Positions 36,115 to 44,820 of a stretch of DNA of 64,000 nucleotides are shown here, one piece after another. How positions within the stretch are numbered: the first letter of the stretch is position 1; each line of letters starts with the position of its first letter. Location: the NCBI RefSeq assembly GCF_000959445.1, contig NZ_CP009631.1:1612001-1676000 (forward strand), written 5' to 3'. The notes beneath the pieces are model-generated. The model was given only the letters and a program-made list of their open reading frames with translations. It did no database searches and was not told the DNA's origin. Source of the DNA: Burkholderia vietnamiensis LMG 10929. Its GTDB lineage: Bacteria; Pseudomonadota; Gammaproteobacteria; Burkholderiales; Burkholderiaceae. The translations under genes were made by a program, and so were the position numbers.

Positions 36115-36573
36115 ATGTCCCACGCCGTTGCCGTCGCGCTGTTTCTTCATCTGCTGGCCGTCGCCGTGTGGGTGGGCGGAATGGTGTTCGCGCACTTCTG
36201 CCTGCGCCCGGCGCTGTCCGATCTGACGCCGCAGTTGCGGCTGCCGTTGATCGAGGGCGTGTTCGGCCGGTTTTTCAACTGGGTGTCGGGCGCGGTGCTC
36301 GTGATCCTGCTGTCGGGCGGCTTCCTGCTCACGGCGTTCGGCGGCGCGCACGCGACCTGGCCGCTGCATGCGATGGCCGGGCTTGGCGTCGTGATGATGC
36401 TGATCTTCGGTCACATCCGCTTCGCGCTGTTTCCCCGTATCCGCCGCGCGGTGCAGGCGCAGAACTGGCCGGACGGCGCGCGCGCGGTGAATGCGGTGCG
36501 GCTGCTGGTCGTCGTCAACCTGGTGCTCGGCGTCGTGACGATCGGCGTGGCCGTGTTGGCGCGCGGCTTCTGA
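36115..36573 (+). CDS. CopD-like four-helix membrane protein
   Basis: A 152-residue inner-membrane protein with four hydrophobic helices. The first carries HLLAVAVWVGGMVFAHF, with the His and the GG typical of CopD/YchH-related integral membrane proteins. Family members are thought to bind heme or copper; that is not shown here. The start ATG at 36115 (MSHAVAVALFLH) follows CCAGGATCGTCACC. It is a single gene convergent with the LysR gene. Confidence 0.8.
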   Translation: MSHAVAVALFLHLLAVAVWVGGMVFAHFCLRPALSDLTPQLRLPLIEGVFGRFFNWVSGAVLVILLSGGFLLTAFGGAHATWPLHAMAGLGVVMMLIFGHIRFALFPRIRRAVQAQNWPDGARAVNAVRLLVVVNLVLGVVTIGVAVLARGF

Positions 36574-36648
36574 GCGGGGCCGGCTGACGGGTTCGTGCCG
36601 CTCGGCGCGGCCCGGCGCTGGCGCCGACGCGGGCAGAGCGGCGCGCCG

Positions 36649-37533
36649 CTACGCGGCCAGCATCGCATCGAGCAGCCACGCGCTGGCCGGGCCGAGCGGC
36701 CGGTTGCGCGACCACACCGCATCGACGCGGACCCGGCGTGGCCAGCCGCGCGCACGCAATTCACACAGCCGGTCGCGCGCGAAGTGCTCGACCATCCAGC
36801 GCGGCAGTTCGGCCCAGCCGAACCCCAGCACCGCCATTTCCAGCAGCATCAGGTAGCTCGGCGCGAGCCAGCGCTGCGTGCCGACGACGATCCGGTCCTC
36901 CGCGCGCTGGTCCTCCGGTTTCACGTACGTGTTCAGGCGCAACTCGCGCGCGTCGCGCAGCGCCGCATGCGGCACCTCGGCGTCGCCGTAGGCGGCCAAT
37001 GCATGCATGCGCCCGACGAACAGGCCGATCTCCGATTCCTCCGCGACCGTCGCCGCGCCGATATCGGCCGGGTAGACGGCCCGCGCCGCCATCAGCCCGA
37101 GCTGCGCGCGGCCTTGCTGGATCAGGTCGAGCACGTCGTCGTGCTCGGCGATCTGGCATTCGAGCTCGAGCGCGGGAAAACGCCGCTCGAGCGCCATCAA
37201 GGTTTCCTCGTAACGCTTCGACTGGTAGGTGTCCGACACGACCAGCGTCAGGCGCGCTTCCTCGCCGTGCGCGAGCCGCGCGGCGATGCGGTCGATCGCC
37301 GCGCCGGCCTCCAGCGCGCGCTGCACCTGCGGCAGCAGCGCGCGGCCGGCATCGGTCAGCGTCGGCGTGCGCGTCGCTCGGTCGAACAGCCGCACGCCGA
37401 GGTCGATCTCGAGGTTCGCGATCGCTTCGGATACCGTCGACTGGCGCTTTCCGAGCTTGCGCGCGGCGGCCGAGAACGAGCCGAGCTGGGCGGCTTCGGC
37501 AAAGGCGAGCAGGGCTTCGGGAGCGTGGCGCAT
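36649..37533 (-). CDS. LysR-family regulator of the divergent PACE gene
   Basis: A 294-residue LTTR. The N-terminal HTH is at about 7-60 (AAQLGSFSAAARKLGKRQSTVSEAIANLE) and the effector-binding domain at about 90-290. It is divergent from a PACE-type efflux gene, with two LysR-type dyads between. That matches the known AceR-aceI layout, in which the LysR protein turns on efflux in response to a cation such as chlorhexidine. The inducer is not evident here. The start ATG at 37533 gives a typical N-terminus. Confidence 0.9.
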   Translation of the reverse strand: MRHAPEALLAFAEAAQLGSFSAAARKLGKRQSTVSEAIANLEIDLGVRLFDRATRTPTLTDAGRALLPQVQRALEAGAAIDRIAARLAHGEEARLTLVVSDTYQSKRYEETLMALERRFPALELECQIAEHDDVLDLIQQGRAQLGLMAARAVYPADIGAATVAEESEIGLFVGRMHALAAYGDAEVPHAALRDARELRLNTYVKPEDQRAEDRIVVGTQRWLAPSYLMLLEMAVLGFGWAELPRWMVEHFARDRLCELRARGWPRRVRVDAVWSRNRPLGPASAWLLDAMLAA

Positions 37534-37555
37534 GCGGCGGGTCTCATCTCGTTAT

Positions 37556-37570
37556 ATCGGCAAAACCGAT
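37556..37570. promoter_or_regulatory. LysR site ATC-N9-GAT
   Basis: ATCGG-CAAAA-CCGAT is a perfect 5-base dyad with the ATC-N9-GAT consensus of LysR recognition sites. It lies between the divergent LysR and PACE genes. Confidence 0.5.
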
Positions 37571-37613
37571 GGTAGCAAACTGGATGAGCGTCGTCGGACC
37601 GATCAGAATGGCC

Positions 37614-37633
37614 GCATCGGTTGAAACCAATGC
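37614..37633. promoter_or_regulatory. Second LysR-like dyad
   Basis: GCATCGGTTG-AAACCAATGC is an imperfect dyad (8 of 10 positions paired). It lies just before the PACE gene's ribosome binding site. It may be an activation or repression site for that gene. Confidence 0.4.
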
Positions 37634-37646
37634 ATCGGAGGGAATC

Positions 37647-38093
37647 ATGCAACAGACCAGCAAGACGCTGATGGAGCGCTTCGTTCACGCGCTGACGTTC
37701 GAACTCGTGGCGATCGCGCTGTGCGCGCCGCTCGGCGCGTGGCTGCTCGACATGCCGGTGTCGCACGTGGGCGCGTTGACGGTGATGGTGTCGTTGATCG
37801 CGATGGCGTGGAACATCGCGTTCAACGCGCTGTTCGACCGCTTCGAGCGCCGGGCGCGCGTCGCGCGTACGCTGCGCATGCGCGTCGTGCATGCGGTGGC
37901 GTTCGAGCTCGGCCTCGTCGCGATGGTGGTGCCGCTCGCCGCATGGTGGCTGAACGTCGGCATCGTCGACGCGCTGCTGCTGGATCTCGGGATCGTGCTG
38001 TTCTTTCTGCCGTACACGTTCGGCTTCAACCTCGCGTACGACGCGCTGCGCGCCCGCATCGTCGCGCGCCGCGTCGCCGCGCAGGCGGGCTGA
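37647..38093 (+). CDS. PACE-family multidrug/biocide efflux transporter
   Basis: A 148-residue inner-membrane protein with four helices built as two repeats of the bacterial transmembrane pair domain: MERFVHALTFELVAIALCAPL and RMRVVHAVAFELGLVAMVVPL. Each repeat holds the H-A-x-x-F-E motif, whose Glu is needed for transport in AceI. PACE proteins export chlorhexidine, acriflavine or short-chain diamines. The start is ATG 37647, with GGAGGG 6 bases upstream. Regulated by the divergent LysR gene, by inference. Confidence 0.92.
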   Translation: MQQTSKTLMERFVHALTFELVAIALCAPLGAWLLDMPVSHVGALTVMVSLIAMAWNIAFNALFDRFERRARVARTLRMRVVHAVAFELGLVAMVVPLAAWWLNVGIVDALLLDLGIVLFFLPYTFGFNLAYDALRARIVARRVAAQAG

Positions 38094-38129
38094 CCGAGCG
38101 CCGGCGGCGCACGGCGCGGCGTCAGTACG

Positions 38130-39338
38130 TCAGTGCGCGGCGGCCCACAGCCACGCGCCGCACGCGATCGCGACCGCCCCGTACACCGCATACACGGGCG
38201 CCTTGAAGCGCGCGAAGCACAGCGTCGCGAACGCGCCGGTGAGCCAATAAACGGGATCGACCGGCTCGCGATGCAGGATCTTGACGACGGCGACGACGAG
38301 AAAGCCGGTGGTCGCCGCACGCAGCAGCCGCATTCCGTGCTCGAAGCGCGAATGGCGCTTGAGCCGCGACAGGTGGTTCTGCGCGAACACGACCAGACAC
38401 CCGGACGGCACGAACAGCGCGGTCGTCGCGAGCAGCGCGCCGAGCCAGCCGTCGGTCAGATAGCCGAGAAACGGCACGACGTTCAGCAACGGGCCGGGCG
38501 AGACCGGCGACAGCGCGAACGCGAGCGTGAAGTCGTGATCGGAGATGCCGGTCGCGGGCGACACGAACAGCGTCTTGAGCACCGGCAGCGCGGAGAAGCC
38601 GCCGCCGAACAGCGTCATGCCGGCGCCGGCGAGCCGCGGCCACAACAGCGTCGCCTGGTAGTCGCCCGGCAGCGGCACGGCGAACACCGCGACGAGCACG
38701 GCGAGCAGCACGAGCAGGTTGCGATCGCGCGCGGACAGCGTGAAGTCGACCGCCGCGTGTTGCGGCGGCCCACTGAGCCAGCCCGCGGCGAACGCCGCGA
38801 ACAGGATGCCGACGAACGCGGCCGGGCTGTGCGCGAAAGCGAGCAGGATCGTCGACAGCGCGGCGATCAGCTGCTCCAGCGGCGTGCGAGCGAGCGTGCG
38901 CAACTGCTTGAGCCACGTGACGCCGATCAGCGCGGCCAGCACCATCCCGAAGTGATTGATCAGCATCGGCGTGGTCAGCGAGCGCACGATCGGCGTGCGA
39001 TAGAACGCCGCGAACAGCGTCATCAAGAGGAAGAACGGCAATACGCTCGCGATGCCGGCGATCCATGCGCCCACGCGGCCGTGCAGCGTCTGCCCGACCT
39101 GGATCGCGACATTGCAGCCGACCGGGCCCGGCACGAGCCATGCGAGCGCGACGAGATCGGCGAATACCTGCGGGTCGATGCGCTGCAGGCGGTCGACATA
39201 GTGGCGTTCGAGTTGCGCCATCATCGACAGGCCGCCCCAGGACACGGCGGAAATGCCGGCGACGACCTTGAACAGGGTCCACAGCGACGCCTGAGCCTGA
39301 TCGATACGTTCGGCCGCTTCGACTTCGACGGTAGTCAT
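38130..39338 (-). CDS. chrA: Chromate transporter
   Basis: A 402-residue inner-membrane protein of the CHR family, long (two-domain) form. Each half has the conserved glycine motif (SWGGLSMMAQLE and LFGGGFSALPVLK) and a PGP motif (VPGPVGCNVAIQVG and SPGPLLNVVPFLG). It should export chromate, or import a related oxyanion, depending on the subgroup. No chrB or chrF regulator gene is nearby. Start ATG at 39338. Confidence 0.93.
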   Translation of the reverse strand: MTTVEVEAAERIDQAQASLWTLFKVVAGISAVSWGGLSMMAQLERHYVDRLQRIDPQVFADLVALAWLVPGPVGCNVAIQVGQTLHGRVGAWIAGIASVLPFFLLMTLFAAFYRTPIVRSLTTPMLINHFGMVLAALIGVTWLKQLRTLARTPLEQLIAALSTILLAFAHSPAAFVGILFAAFAAGWLSGPPQHAAVDFTLSARDRNLLVLLAVLVAVFAVPLPGDYQATLLWPRLAGAGMTLFGGGFSALPVLKTLFVSPATGISDHDFTLAFALSPVSPGPLLNVVPFLGYLTDGWLGALLATTALFVPSGCLVVFAQNHLSRLKRHSRFEHGMRLLRAATTGFLVVAVVKILHREPVDPVYWLTGAFATLCFARFKAPVYAVYGAVAIACGAWLWAAAH

Positions 39339-39532
39339 GACGAGTGCAGTTGGCGCCGGATCCGGTCGCGCATGAGGGCGTGCCGGCGGAGCGCCGGCAC
39401 GATGGCCCTCCCGATTGTCCGCCGCGCATCATGACACTGCCATGCGCGAAAACGCTAATTAATGAACTAAACAACCGGATCGGAAACCGAAACAATCGGC
39501 ATGCAGCGCAACGCGCCGCGTATGGCGGAACG

Positions 39533-41905
39533 TCAGGTGCCCGTGCTGCCGGCGGCGCGCAGCGCGCCGCCGCTCGACCCGCCGCCGTACACGCCGTAGC
39601 GGGCGATCAGGGCGGGGATCGCGTCGGCCGGCACCGGCCGCGAGAACAGGAAGCCTTGCGCTTCGATCTCGCCGAGCGCCGACAGCCACGCGATCTGCTC
39701 CTCGGTCTCGGTGCCTTCGACGACCACCGTCAGGCCGAGCGAGCGCGCGAGATGCACGATCGACGACACCATCACGCACACGCTGCGATCGTTCGGGATC
39801 GCCTGCACGAACGAGCGGTCGACCTTCAGCGTATCGACGGAGAAGCGGTGCAGGTACGACAGCGACGAGTAGCCGGTGCCGAAATCGTCGAGCGCGATGC
39901 GGATGCCGAGCTTCTTCAGCGCGACGATCTTCTCGGACACCAGCTCCGGATATTCCATCATCGCGGTCTCGGTGATCTCGAGTTCGAGCCGGCTCGCGTC
40001 GATGCCGGTGTCCTGCAGCGCCTGCGAAATCGTCTCGATCAGGTCGCCGCGCCAGAATTGCACCGGCGAGATGTTGACCGCGAGCGTCAGCGTGTCGTGG
40101 CCGTCGTCGCGCCAGCGCGCGAGCTGCTCGCACGCGGTGCGGATCACGAAGTCGCCGATCGGCACGATCAGCCCGGTCGATTCGGCCGTCGAAATGAATT
40201 CGTTCGCGGAGATGATGCCGTGTTCGGGGTGGTCCCAGCGCGCCAGCGCCTCGAAGCCGGTGATCGTGCGGTGGGTGAGATCGATCTTCGGCTGGTACGC
40301 GAGGAACAGCTGCGCTTCGGCGAGCGCGACGCGCAGCTGCTGCTCCCAGCGCATCAGGTGATCGGCGCGGTGCGACAGATGCGGCGCGTAGAACTGATAG
40401 CAGTTCTTGCCGGCGTCCTTCGCGCTGTACATCGCGAGGTCGGCCTTCTTCAGCAGGTCGATCTCGCTTTCGTTCGCGACCGTGTGCAGCGCGATGCCGA
40501 TGCTGGCGTGCAGCACGAACGAGCTGCCGCGCACGTCGAACGGCTCGGCGAACATCCGGATCACCGATTCGGCGAGCCGCACCGCGCGGCGCTCGATGTC
40601 GTCGCCCTTCATCACGACGACGAACTCGTCGCCGCCGATCCGGGCGAGCGAGCCCTCGTCGCCGACGGCGTCCGACAGGCGCGACGCGGTCATCTGCAGC
40701 ACGATGTCGCCGGCGTTGTGGCCGAGCGTGTCATTGACGGTCTTGAAGTTGTCGAGGTCGATGAACAGCAGGCCGAGCCGCGACAGGCTGGCCGGCATCG
40801 ACACGTCGTTGCGCAGCCCGCGCAGCGTCGCGTAGCGGTTCGCGAGCCCGGTCAGCAGATCGTATTCGGCGAGTTGCGTCATTTCGCGCTCGCGGCCGAG
40901 CAGCTTGCCGATCAGCCCGGTCGCGACGCCGAAGAACGCGAGCATCGCGAGCGTGATGAAGCTCGTCATCAGCAGATAGACGTTGCGCGTGTGATAGTAG
41001 TCCGCGAACTCTTCCTTCTGCGACAGCCCGACCATCACCGCGAGCGGATAGCCGTCGAGGTGGCGGTACGACACGATGCGCGTGACGCCGTCGATCGGAT
41101 CGACGATCGTGCCGGTCACGCGTTCGGCGATCGGATAGACGCCCGACGCGGAGAACGCGCCCGGCGCGTTGCTGAACGAGCCGGTGCGCCGCGCGAGCAC
41201 GGCGCCCGTGTCCGACACGACGGCGATCACGCCTTCCTTGCCGATCGCCGCGTTGTTGTAGAAGTCGTTGGTGAAGTAGCTCGGATCTTCGGATACCACG
41301 ACGATGCCCGCGAAGCTGCCGTCCGGGTTGTTCAGGCGACGCGTCATCTGCAGCGTCCAGTGGCTCGACACGCGGCCGAGCACGGGCTTGCTGATGTACA
41401 GACGGTCGTCGTTGTGCGCGAGATGGACCTTGAAGTGCTCGCGATCGGCGAGGTTGATCGGCTTCGGATGCGGCTCGGTGGTGTTCGCGAACAGCACGCC
41501 CTTGGCGTTGACGAGCGATACCTGGATCAGCGTGTCGCTGGGCACCACGCCTTTCTCGACCGCGCTCGCGAGATTGAAGCGCGCGGGCGACTTCTCGAAC
41601 TCGAACTTGACGAAGCGGGTGATCTGGTCGACCTGGTGAATCGCCTTCACCGTGTGCTGTTCGAGCGCGGACGACAGGATCGCCGCGGACGCCGCCGCTT
41701 CCTTGTACGCGCTGTCCTTCTCCACCGACAGCCGCGCGACGATCACCGCCCACAGCAATGCAAGCGCCAGCATCCCGAGCAGCGGGATGGCGAACAGCGC
41801 ACGCCGGCGCGACCTACGCGGCGCGCGCAGCGGCCGCGTCGGCGGCGTGTGATTTGACCGGGCGGAGCTCATCGAAGAGGGCGGCGTTCTGCTCGCGTGC
41901 GTCAT
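39533..41905 (-). CDS. Cache-GGDEF-EAL cyclic-di-GMP enzyme
   Basis: A membrane-bound protein of about 790 residues. It has a basic N-terminus, TM1 (FAIPLLGMLALALLWAVIVA), a periplasmic Cache-like sensor (about 70-290), TM2 (about 292-312), a GGDEF domain with ARIGGDEFVVV, and an EAL domain with EALARWDHP and DDFGTGYSSLSYL. Both catalytic motifs are intact, so it may make and degrade c-di-GMP. The RxxD inhibitory site is absent. Start choice is uncertain: ATG 41905 or 41872, and TTG 41974 all lack a good ribosome binding site. Confidence 0.92.
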   Translation of the reverse strand: MTHASRTPPSSMSSARSNHTPPTRPLRAPRRSRRRALFAIPLLGMLALALLWAVIVARLSVEKDSAYKEAAASAAILSSALEQHTVKAIHQVDQITRFVKFEFEKSPARFNLASAVEKGVVPSDTLIQVSLVNAKGVLFANTTEPHPKPINLADREHFKVHLAHNDDRLYISKPVLGRVSSHWTLQMTRRLNNPDGSFAGIVVVSEDPSYFTNDFYNNAAIGKEGVIAVVSDTGAVLARRTGSFSNAPGAFSASGVYPIAERVTGTIVDPIDGVTRIVSYRHLDGYPLAVMVGLSQKEEFADYYHTRNVYLLMTSFITLAMLAFFGVATGLIGKLLGREREMTQLAEYDLLTGLANRYATLRGLRNDVSMPASLSRLGLLFIDLDNFKTVNDTLGHNAGDIVLQMTASRLSDAVGDEGSLARIGGDEFVVVMKGDDIERRAVRLAESVIRMFAEPFDVRGSSFVLHASIGIALHTVANESEIDLLKKADLAMYSAKDAGKNCYQFYAPHLSHRADHLMRWEQQLRVALAEAQLFLAYQPKIDLTHRTITGFEALARWDHPEHGIISANEFISTAESTGLIVPIGDFVIRTACEQLARWRDDGHDTLTLAVNISPVQFWRGDLIETISQALQDTGIDASRLELEITETAMMEYPELVSEKIVALKKLGIRIALDDFGTGYSSLSYLHRFSVDTLKVDRSFVQAIPNDRSVCVMVSSIVHLARSLGLTVVVEGTETEEQIAWLSALGEIEAQGFLFSRPVPADAIPALIARYGVYGGGSSGGALRAAGSTGT

Positions 41906-42091
41906 CCCGTGTCGGGATGGTCGGCTAGGGTTGGGGCGCACCGGCGTCTGTTCGTTCGCGGGATGCGCAATCAAGGACAGACCCGCCGAAGCGACGGATT
42001 AGGCCCGATATTACTGGCTGGAACGCTTTTGCGATAGCCGGGGAATCGTAGGGGCGCCGGCATCGCCGGTGCCGTCGCACATTGCGAAACG

Positions 42092-42973
42092 TCAGGCGGG
42101 CAGGGGGAAGGTGCCGTCCACGATCGTGACGACGTTGCCGCCGATCCAGATCGTGCCGTCGTCGTCGTAGCGTACGGCGATGCGGCCGTCGCGGCCGATC
42201 GCCGTGCCCTGGCGTGCCGTATAGGACGCGCCGGGCCGCCGTTGCTGGCGGCTCAGCAGGCCGGCGAGCGCGGCGTTCGCGCTGCCGGTGACCGGGTCTT
42301 CGCCGGTCGCGAAGCCGCCGCCGCTCATCAGGCAGCGGATTTCGAACGTCGCGGGGCCGCCGTCGGGATGCGGCGCGTAAGCGGCGAGCCCGTGCGTGCC
42401 GTAGCGGTGGGTGAGCGCGGCCAGCGCGGCCGGATCGGGCGCGAGGCCGACGCAGGCGTCGGCCGACGTCAGCCGCACGACGAGCCACGGCGCGCCGTTG
42501 TCGACCGCGCACGGTTCGGCGTCCGGATCGATCGCGTCGCTGCGCAGCGCGGCCGCCAACGCCGGGTAGTCCGAACGGTCGAGCGGCGTGAAACGCGCCG
42601 GCGGCGCGGCGAAGGCCCAGCCGTCGGGCTGCTCGCGCAGCTCGACGCGGCCGACGCCGCACTGCTGGATCAGCCGGCCCGGCGTGCGCGGCCGCGCGCC
42701 GCTTTCGAGGAACGCGTGCGCGGTGCCGAGCGTCGGATGACCGGCGAACGGCAGTTCGCCGCCCGGCGTGAAGATCCGGACGCGATAATCGGCCTGCGGA
42801 TCGCTCGGCGTGCAGACGAACGTGGTTTCCGACAGGTTGGTCCAGCGGGCGATCGTCAGCATGTCGTCGTCGCCGAGCGAGTCGGCGTCGAACACCACGG
42901 CGAGCGGGTTGCCCTTGAACGGTACCGACGTGAAGACGTCGACCTGTTTGAAACGGACGCGGCGGCCGGTCAT
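42092..42973 (-). CDS. PhzF-family isomerase-like protein
   Basis: A 293-residue protein of the PhzF/YddE family, with a two-fold diaminopimelate-epimerase-like fold. Motifs include VDVFTSVPFKGNPLAVV at the start, NLSETTFVC with the catalytic-type Glu, and FAGHPTLGTAH and GEDPVTGSANAAL binding loops. No other phz genes are present, so phenazine synthesis is not indicated. It lies 13 bases after ridA and is the last gene of the minus-strand run from 46500. Confidence 0.9.
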   Translation of the reverse strand: MTGRRVRFKQVDVFTSVPFKGNPLAVVFDADSLGDDDMLTIARWTNLSETTFVCTPSDPQADYRVRIFTPGGELPFAGHPTLGTAHAFLESGARPRTPGRLIQQCGVGRVELREQPDGWAFAAPPARFTPLDRSDYPALAAALRSDAIDPDAEPCAVDNGAPWLVVRLTSADACVGLAPDPAALAALTHRYGTHGLAAYAPHPDGGPATFEIRCLMSGGGFATGEDPVTGSANAALAGLLSRQQRRPGASYTARQGTAIGRDGRIAVRYDDDGTIWIGGNVVTIVDGTFPLPA

Positions 42974-42986
42974 CGCGATGCGCGCG

Positions 42987-43445
42987 TTACGCGACTTCGG
43001 CGATCAGCTCGATCTCGACGCACGCGCCGAGCGGGATCTGCGCGACGCCGAACGCCGAGCGCGCATGCTTGCCGGCGTCGCCGAACACTTCGGCGATCAG
43101 CTCCGACGCGCCGTTCGTGACGACGTGCTGCTCGGTGAAGTCGAGCGTCGAGTTGACGAGGCTCATCAGCTTCACGATGCGCGTGACCTTGTTCAGGTCG
43201 CCGGTGTGAGCGTGCAGCGTCGCGAGCAGGTCGATCGCGATCGAGCGCGCGGCCGCCTTGCCGTCTTCGGTGGTCAGATCGGCGCCGAGCTTGCCGGCCC
43301 AGACCTTGCCGTCCTTCTTCGCGATGTGGCCCGACAGGTACACGGTGTTGCCGCTTTGCGCGCTCATCACGTAGGCGGCGGCCGGTGCGCCGGCGGTCGG
43401 GAGCTCGATGCCGAGCGACTTGAGCTTGTCGTAGACGTTAGCCAT
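42987..43445 (-). CDS. RidA-family enamine/imine deaminase
   Basis: A 152-residue trimeric RidA/YjgF-type protein. Members hydrolyse reactive enamine and imine intermediates released by PLP enzymes. Sequence signs are YLSGHIAKKDGKVWAGKLG, VTRIVKLMSLVNSTLDF and the C-terminal GVAQIPLGACVEIELIAEV. The catalytic Arg of true RidA (R105) aligns with a non-Arg in GVAQIPLG, so it belongs to a different RidA subgroup. It lies 41 bases after an aminotransferase gene, a plausible source of its substrate. Start ATG at 43445. Confidence 0.9.
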   Translation of the reverse strand: MANVYDKLKSLGIELPTAGAPAAAYVMSAQSGNTVYLSGHIAKKDGKVWAGKLGADLTTEDGKAAARSIAIDLLATLHAHTGDLNKVTRIVKLMSLVNSTLDFTEQHVVTNGASELIAEVFGDAGKHARSAFGVAQIPLGACVEIELIAEVA

Positions 43446-43486
43446 GAATTCGATTCCTCGTAGAGAGTCGTGACAGGTGAAAGGGG

Positions 43487-44668
43487 TCAAAGGCGTTCGC
43501 GCAGCAGCTTGCCCAGGCGCGCGACGCCTTCCTCGATCTTTTCCGGCGGCACCGTCACGAACGACAGGCGCAGCGTGTTGCGCTGCGCGTCGTTCGCGAA
43601 GAACGGCGCGCCCGGCACGAAGGCGACGTGGTCGGCGACCGCCGCCTCGAGCAGCTTCATGCTGTCGATCTGCGCGGGCAGGTTCACCCAGATGAACATG
43701 CCGCCTTCCGGGCGGTTCCACGTGACGCCTTCCGGCATGTGACGCGCGAGCGACGCGAGCATCGCGTCGCACTGCGCGCTGTACAGCTTGCGGATCGTCG
43801 GGATGTGCTCGTCGAGGAAGCCGTCCTTGATCACTTCGTGCGCGATGCGCTGCGTGAGCGTCGGCGTGTGCAGATCGGTGGCCTGCTTGGCCTGCACGAG
43901 CTTGAAGTGCAGCTCCTCGGGCGCAATGATGTAGCCGAGCCGCAGGCCCGGCGCGAGCACCTTCGAGAACGTGCCGAGGTGGACGACGTGATCCGGCGCC
44001 ATCGACAGCATCGTGGGCAGCGGCTCGCCCTGGTAGTTCAGCGCGCCGTAAGGATCGTCCTCTAGCACCGGGAACGGGCTCGACTGCGCGAACGCGGCGA
44101 GCGCGCGGCGGCGCTCGACGGGCAGGCGGCGGCCGGTCGGGTTCTGGAAGTTCGGTTGTGCGTACAGCAGGCGCGCGCCCTGGGTCAGGGCCGGCGTCAG
44201 GCCTTCCGGCAGCAGGCCCTGCTCGTCGGTCGGCACCTGCACGTAGCGCGGCTCGTACAGCGAGAACGACTGCAGCGCGCCGAGGTAGGTCGGGGTTTCG
44301 ACGAGGACCGGGCTGTCCGGATCGATCAGCGCCTTGCCGAGCAGGTCGAGCGCCTGCTGCGAGCCGGTCGTGATCAGCACCTGCGACACGCGCACGCCGT
44401 AGCGCTCGGCGATCCATTCGCGCAGCGGCAGGTAGCCTTCGGTCGCGCTGTACTGGAGCGCGGCGGCCGGCGCGTCGCGCAGCACGAGGTCGGCGGCGGC
44501 GCGCATCCGTTCGGCCGGGAACGTGACGGGGGCGGGCAGGCCGCCGGCGAACGAGATGACCTCGGGGCGTTCCGTTACCTTCAGGATCTCGCGGATCGCC
44601 GAGCTGGTCAGCTTGCGGGCGCGTTCGGAAAGCTGCCAGTGCGGCGGGTGCAGGTCGCTCGGATTCAT
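43487..44668 (-). CDS. PLP-dependent aminotransferase (class I, LysN-like)
   Basis: A 393-residue cytoplasmic aminotransferase. The 2-aminoadipate/LysN-like layout is seen in SFAGGLPAPVTFP, QYSATEGYLPLREWIA, the cofactor Asp/Tyr segment LEDDPYGAL, and the Schiff-base Lys in LGTFSKVLAPGLRLGY. NFQNPTGRRLP and the substrate Arg in LRLSFVTV are present. It should exchange an amino group with 2-oxoglutarate; the amino acid is unknown. Downstream genes are ridA and phzF. Start ATG at 44668. Confidence 0.92.
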   Translation of the reverse strand: MNPSDLHPPHWQLSERARKLTSSAIREILKVTERPEVISFAGGLPAPVTFPAERMRAAADLVLRDAPAAALQYSATEGYLPLREWIAERYGVRVSQVLITTGSQQALDLLGKALIDPDSPVLVETPTYLGALQSFSLYEPRYVQVPTDEQGLLPEGLTPALTQGARLLYAQPNFQNPTGRRLPVERRRALAAFAQSSPFPVLEDDPYGALNYQGEPLPTMLSMAPDHVVHLGTFSKVLAPGLRLGYIIAPEELHFKLVQAKQATDLHTPTLTQRIAHEVIKDGFLDEHIPTIRKLYSAQCDAMLASLARHMPEGVTWNRPEGGMFIWVNLPAQIDSMKLLEAAVADHVAFVPGAPFFANDAQRNTLRLSFVTVPPEKIEEGVARLGKLLRERL

Positions 44669-44820
44669 AGTCTCCTCGTTCGGATATCGGGGTCAGTCAA
44701 GAAAGGTCGGTCGGGCTGATGGCGTCGCCGCCGCCGGGTGGGCGTGCGGGAGCGCGCTCTGGCCTTCGCGGCCGGGTGGGCAGAACCGTTCAGGCAAAGC
44801 GAACATTATGGCGCACCTCA

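Noticed and set aside
42092..42973. Phenazine biosynthesis based on the PhzF homologue
   Set aside because: No phzA, B, D, E or G genes are nearby. PhzF-like proteins are common outside phenazine pathways.
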